6,529 nucleotides of DNA, from assembly GCA_958447915.1 (NCBI GenBank), contig CAUDCB010000112.1, positions 1 to 6,529 on the forward strand, given 5' to 3'. Position 1 is the first letter of the stretch; the number at the start of each line of letters is the position of its first letter. Source of the stretch: an uncultured Collinsella sp. GTDB taxonomy: Bacteria > Actinomycetota > Coriobacteriia > Coriobacteriales > Coriobacteriaceae. This document shows positions 5,173 through 6,529 of this stretch, piece after piece. A model generated the notes under the pieces. That model had not been told where the DNA came from. It ran no database searches and saw nothing but the letters and a program-made list of their open reading frames with translations. The position numbers were made by a program, and so were the translations under genes.

Positions 5173-6529
5173 CTATTTCGTCTTGCCGGTAATGAGCGTC
5201 TTAAGACCCAGGCCGATCAGGCCCAGGCCCATGCGCACACGACCGGGGCGATGGCGCTCGATGACCTTGGTCTTGCCGGCGGGCTTATCGCGACGGGCGC
5301 TCGTCTCGGGTGCGGGCTTGGTGACCTGCGGCTCGGGCTGAGGTACAGGTGCGGGCTCGGGCTCAATGACGGTCGCCTGGACCTTCTGAACCTCGGGCGT
5401 GGCCGGCTGCGGCTCAGGAGAAGGGGCGGGCTTTGCCTCAATGACGGGCTCGGGCGCGGCCTCGGCGTTGCGGTAGGCACGCTCCAGCAGGGCTTCCTGC
5501 GAGTTGAAGGGTTTCTCACCCCCTGTACGCTCCACGGGAACCCAGGTGCCGTCACTTGTCAGGCTGCGGGCTTTCACGTTGTCCCGCAGCTGCATACCCA
5601 TGTACTCGTGCACCAGGGCGCGGCAGGTGGGGTCGAGCACGGGGAAGGCGATCTCCACGCGGTGCTCGGTGTTGCGCGTCATCATGTCGGCCGAGCTCAG
5701 GTAAATCATGTCCGAGTCCACGCCGAAAGCGTAAACACGGGCATGCTCCAAAAAGCGTCCGACGATAGAACGGACATGCACGTTCTCGGTCTTGCCAGGA
5801 ACTCCCGGCTTGAGGCACGAGATGCCGCGGATGATCATGTCCACGCGGACTCCTGCGCACGATGCCTCGGCGATCTTGTCGATGACCTCGCGGTCGGTGA
5901 GCGAGTTGAGCTTAAAGAACACGCGGGCGGGCTCGCCAGCGAGGGCGCGCTGGATCTCGCGGTCCAGGCCGCGCATGATGAGCGGCTTGAGACCGACCGG
6001 CGCCACGCCCAGGAAGCGGTAATCGCCGCGCAGGTTGCCCAGCGACAGGTTGCGGAAGAACAGGTTGGCGTCCTCGCCGATGCCGGGGTGAGCGGTCATG
6101 AGCATAAAGTCGCTGTAGAGTTTGGCCGTCTTCTCGTTAAAGTTGCCGGTGCCCAGCAGCGTCAGGCGCGTTAGCGCCATGCCCTCGCGATAGGTGAGCT
6201 GGCAGATCTTGGAGTGGCACTTAAAGCCCTCGGAGCCGTAGATGACGGTGCAGCCGGCCTCTTCCAGGCGCTCGGCCCACTCGATGTTGTTCTGCTCGTC
6301 AAAGCGCGCGCGGAGCTCCATGAGCACCGTGACCTCTTTGCCGTTCTCGGCGGCATCGATCAGTGACTCGCACAGGCGGCTCTGCTTGGCCACGCGGTAG
6401 AGCGTGATGCGCAGTGAGATGCACTCGGGGTCGTAGGCGGCCTCGTGCACCAGATCCAGGAAGGGGTTCATGGCCTCATAGGGATAAAAGAGCAGCTTGT
6501 CGTGCTGAAGTACCTGCTCGCGGATGGAG
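5173..6529 (-). CDS. ppk1: Polyphosphate kinase 1, C-terminal part (5' end outside window)
   Basis: Ppk1 reversibly transfers the terminal phosphate of ATP to inorganic polyphosphate, usually at the membrane or in the cytoplasm. About 451 codons are present. The frame stays open to the right edge (reading SIREQVLQHDKLLFYPYEAM before the Met at 6471), so that Met is internal and the start lies outside. Counting from this Met, H86 in FKCHSKIC corresponds to the phosphorylated catalytic His (E. coli H435), and H243 in RFLEHARVY to the second active-site His (H592). GTGNFNEKTAKLYSDF, RGISCLKPG and YLSSADMMTRNTEHRVEIAFP are family motifs of the two phospholipase-D-like C-terminal domains. The family core ends near residue 335. 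About 95 further residues follow: a Pro/Glu/Ala-rich stretch with a 25-residue imperfect repeat, then a basic segment ending in MGLGLIGLGLKTLITGKTK. This tail is not part of the E. coli enzyme. A terminator follows the stop codon. Confidence 0.93.
   Translation of the reverse strand, partial: SIREQVLQHDKLLFYPYEAMNPFLDLVHEAAYDPECISLRITLYRVAKQSRLCESLIDAAENGKEVTVLMELRARFDEQNNIEWAERLEEAGCTVIYGSEGFKCHSKICQLTYREGMALTRLTLLGTGNFNEKTAKLYSDFMLMTAHPGIGEDANLFFRNLSLGNLRGDYRFLGVAPVGLKPLIMRGLDREIQRALAGEPARVFFKLNSLTDREVIDKIAEASCAGVRVDMIIRGISCLKPGVPGKTENVHVRSIVGRFLEHARVYAFGVDSDMIYLSSADMMTRNTEHRVEIAFPVLDPTCRALVHEYMGMQLRDNVKARSLTSDGTWVPVERTGGEKPFNSQEALLERAYRNAEAAPEPVIEAKPAPSPEPQPATPEVQKVQATVIEPEPAPVPQPEPQVTKPAPETSARRDKPAGKTKVIERHRPGRVRMGLGLIGLGLKTLITGKTK
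5296..5445 (-). repeat. Two imperfect 75-base coding repeats in the Ppk1 tail
   Basis: Two consecutive 25-codon units both begin with VIE and share a Pro/Glu pattern: VIEAKPAPSPEPQPATPE (from 5445) and VIEPEPAPVPQPEPQ (from 5370). At the DNA level both carry an AATGACGG word (plus strand) next to GGGCTCGGG-like repeats. A third VIE occurs 35 codons further on without the proline pattern. The arrangement suggests tandem duplication followed by divergence in a low-complexity linker. Confidence 0.6.

Noticed and set aside
5137..6174. 345-codon plus-strand open frame opposite ppk1
   Set aside because: The product is repetitive Gly/Leu/Val/His-rich sequence caused by reading antisense to a GC-biased gene. 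The minus strand carries unmistakable Ppk1 motifs.
1..6529. CRISPR array, tRNA, rRNA or defence system
   Set aside because: No regularly spaced repeats, no tRNA-like cloverleaf and no defence-gene motifs were seen; the genes are sugar metabolism, rRNA modification and polyphosphate synthesis.

Overview
The window looks like a chromosomal segment of a GC-rich, host-associated actinobacterium that uses PTS sugars. A Coriobacteriia member such as Collinsella or a relative is my best guess. This rests on strong G/C preference at third codon positions, a PTS beta-glucoside uptake gene, clear Shine-Dalgarno sites and the general look of the Ppk1 and RlmD proteins. The taxonomic call is inference, because no marker gene such as rRNA is present.

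Layout. Bases 1-192 hold a possible tail of an upstream gene and a leader with two strong GC-rich hairpins and a TATAAA box. Bases 193-3103 (+) form a two-gene beta-glucoside operon: a GH1 6-phospho-beta-glucosidase and, 31 bases later, a PTS EIIBC permease with no EIIA domain. The permease would import and phosphorylate an aryl- or beta-glucoside, and the hydrolase would release glucose 6-phosphate from it. Bases 3104-3745 contain no intact gene. They hold two tandem hairpins behind the operon (likely its transcription end), a shrunken IS3-family insertion sequence (3240-3653, about 414 bp) with recognisable inverted ends and only scraps of its transposase genes, and an AT-rich patch with an 8-bp inverted repeat.

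Bases 3746-5059 (-) encode an RlmD-type 23S rRNA m5U methyltransferase with all expected Fe-S, SAM-binding and catalytic residues. Bases 5173-6529 (-) are the C-terminal two-thirds or so of polyphosphate kinase 1, running off the right edge. A strong rho-independent terminator (5106-5149) separates ppk1 from rlmD, so the two are probably separate transcription units although codirectional. The operon and the minus-strand housekeeping genes converge on the insertion-sequence remnant.

Nothing here is a clearly new biological system. The points most worth a second look are the roughly 95-residue repetitive Pro/Glu-rich then basic C-terminal extension on Ppk1, the internally deleted IS3 element with its ends preserved, and the paired hairpins in the operon leader.
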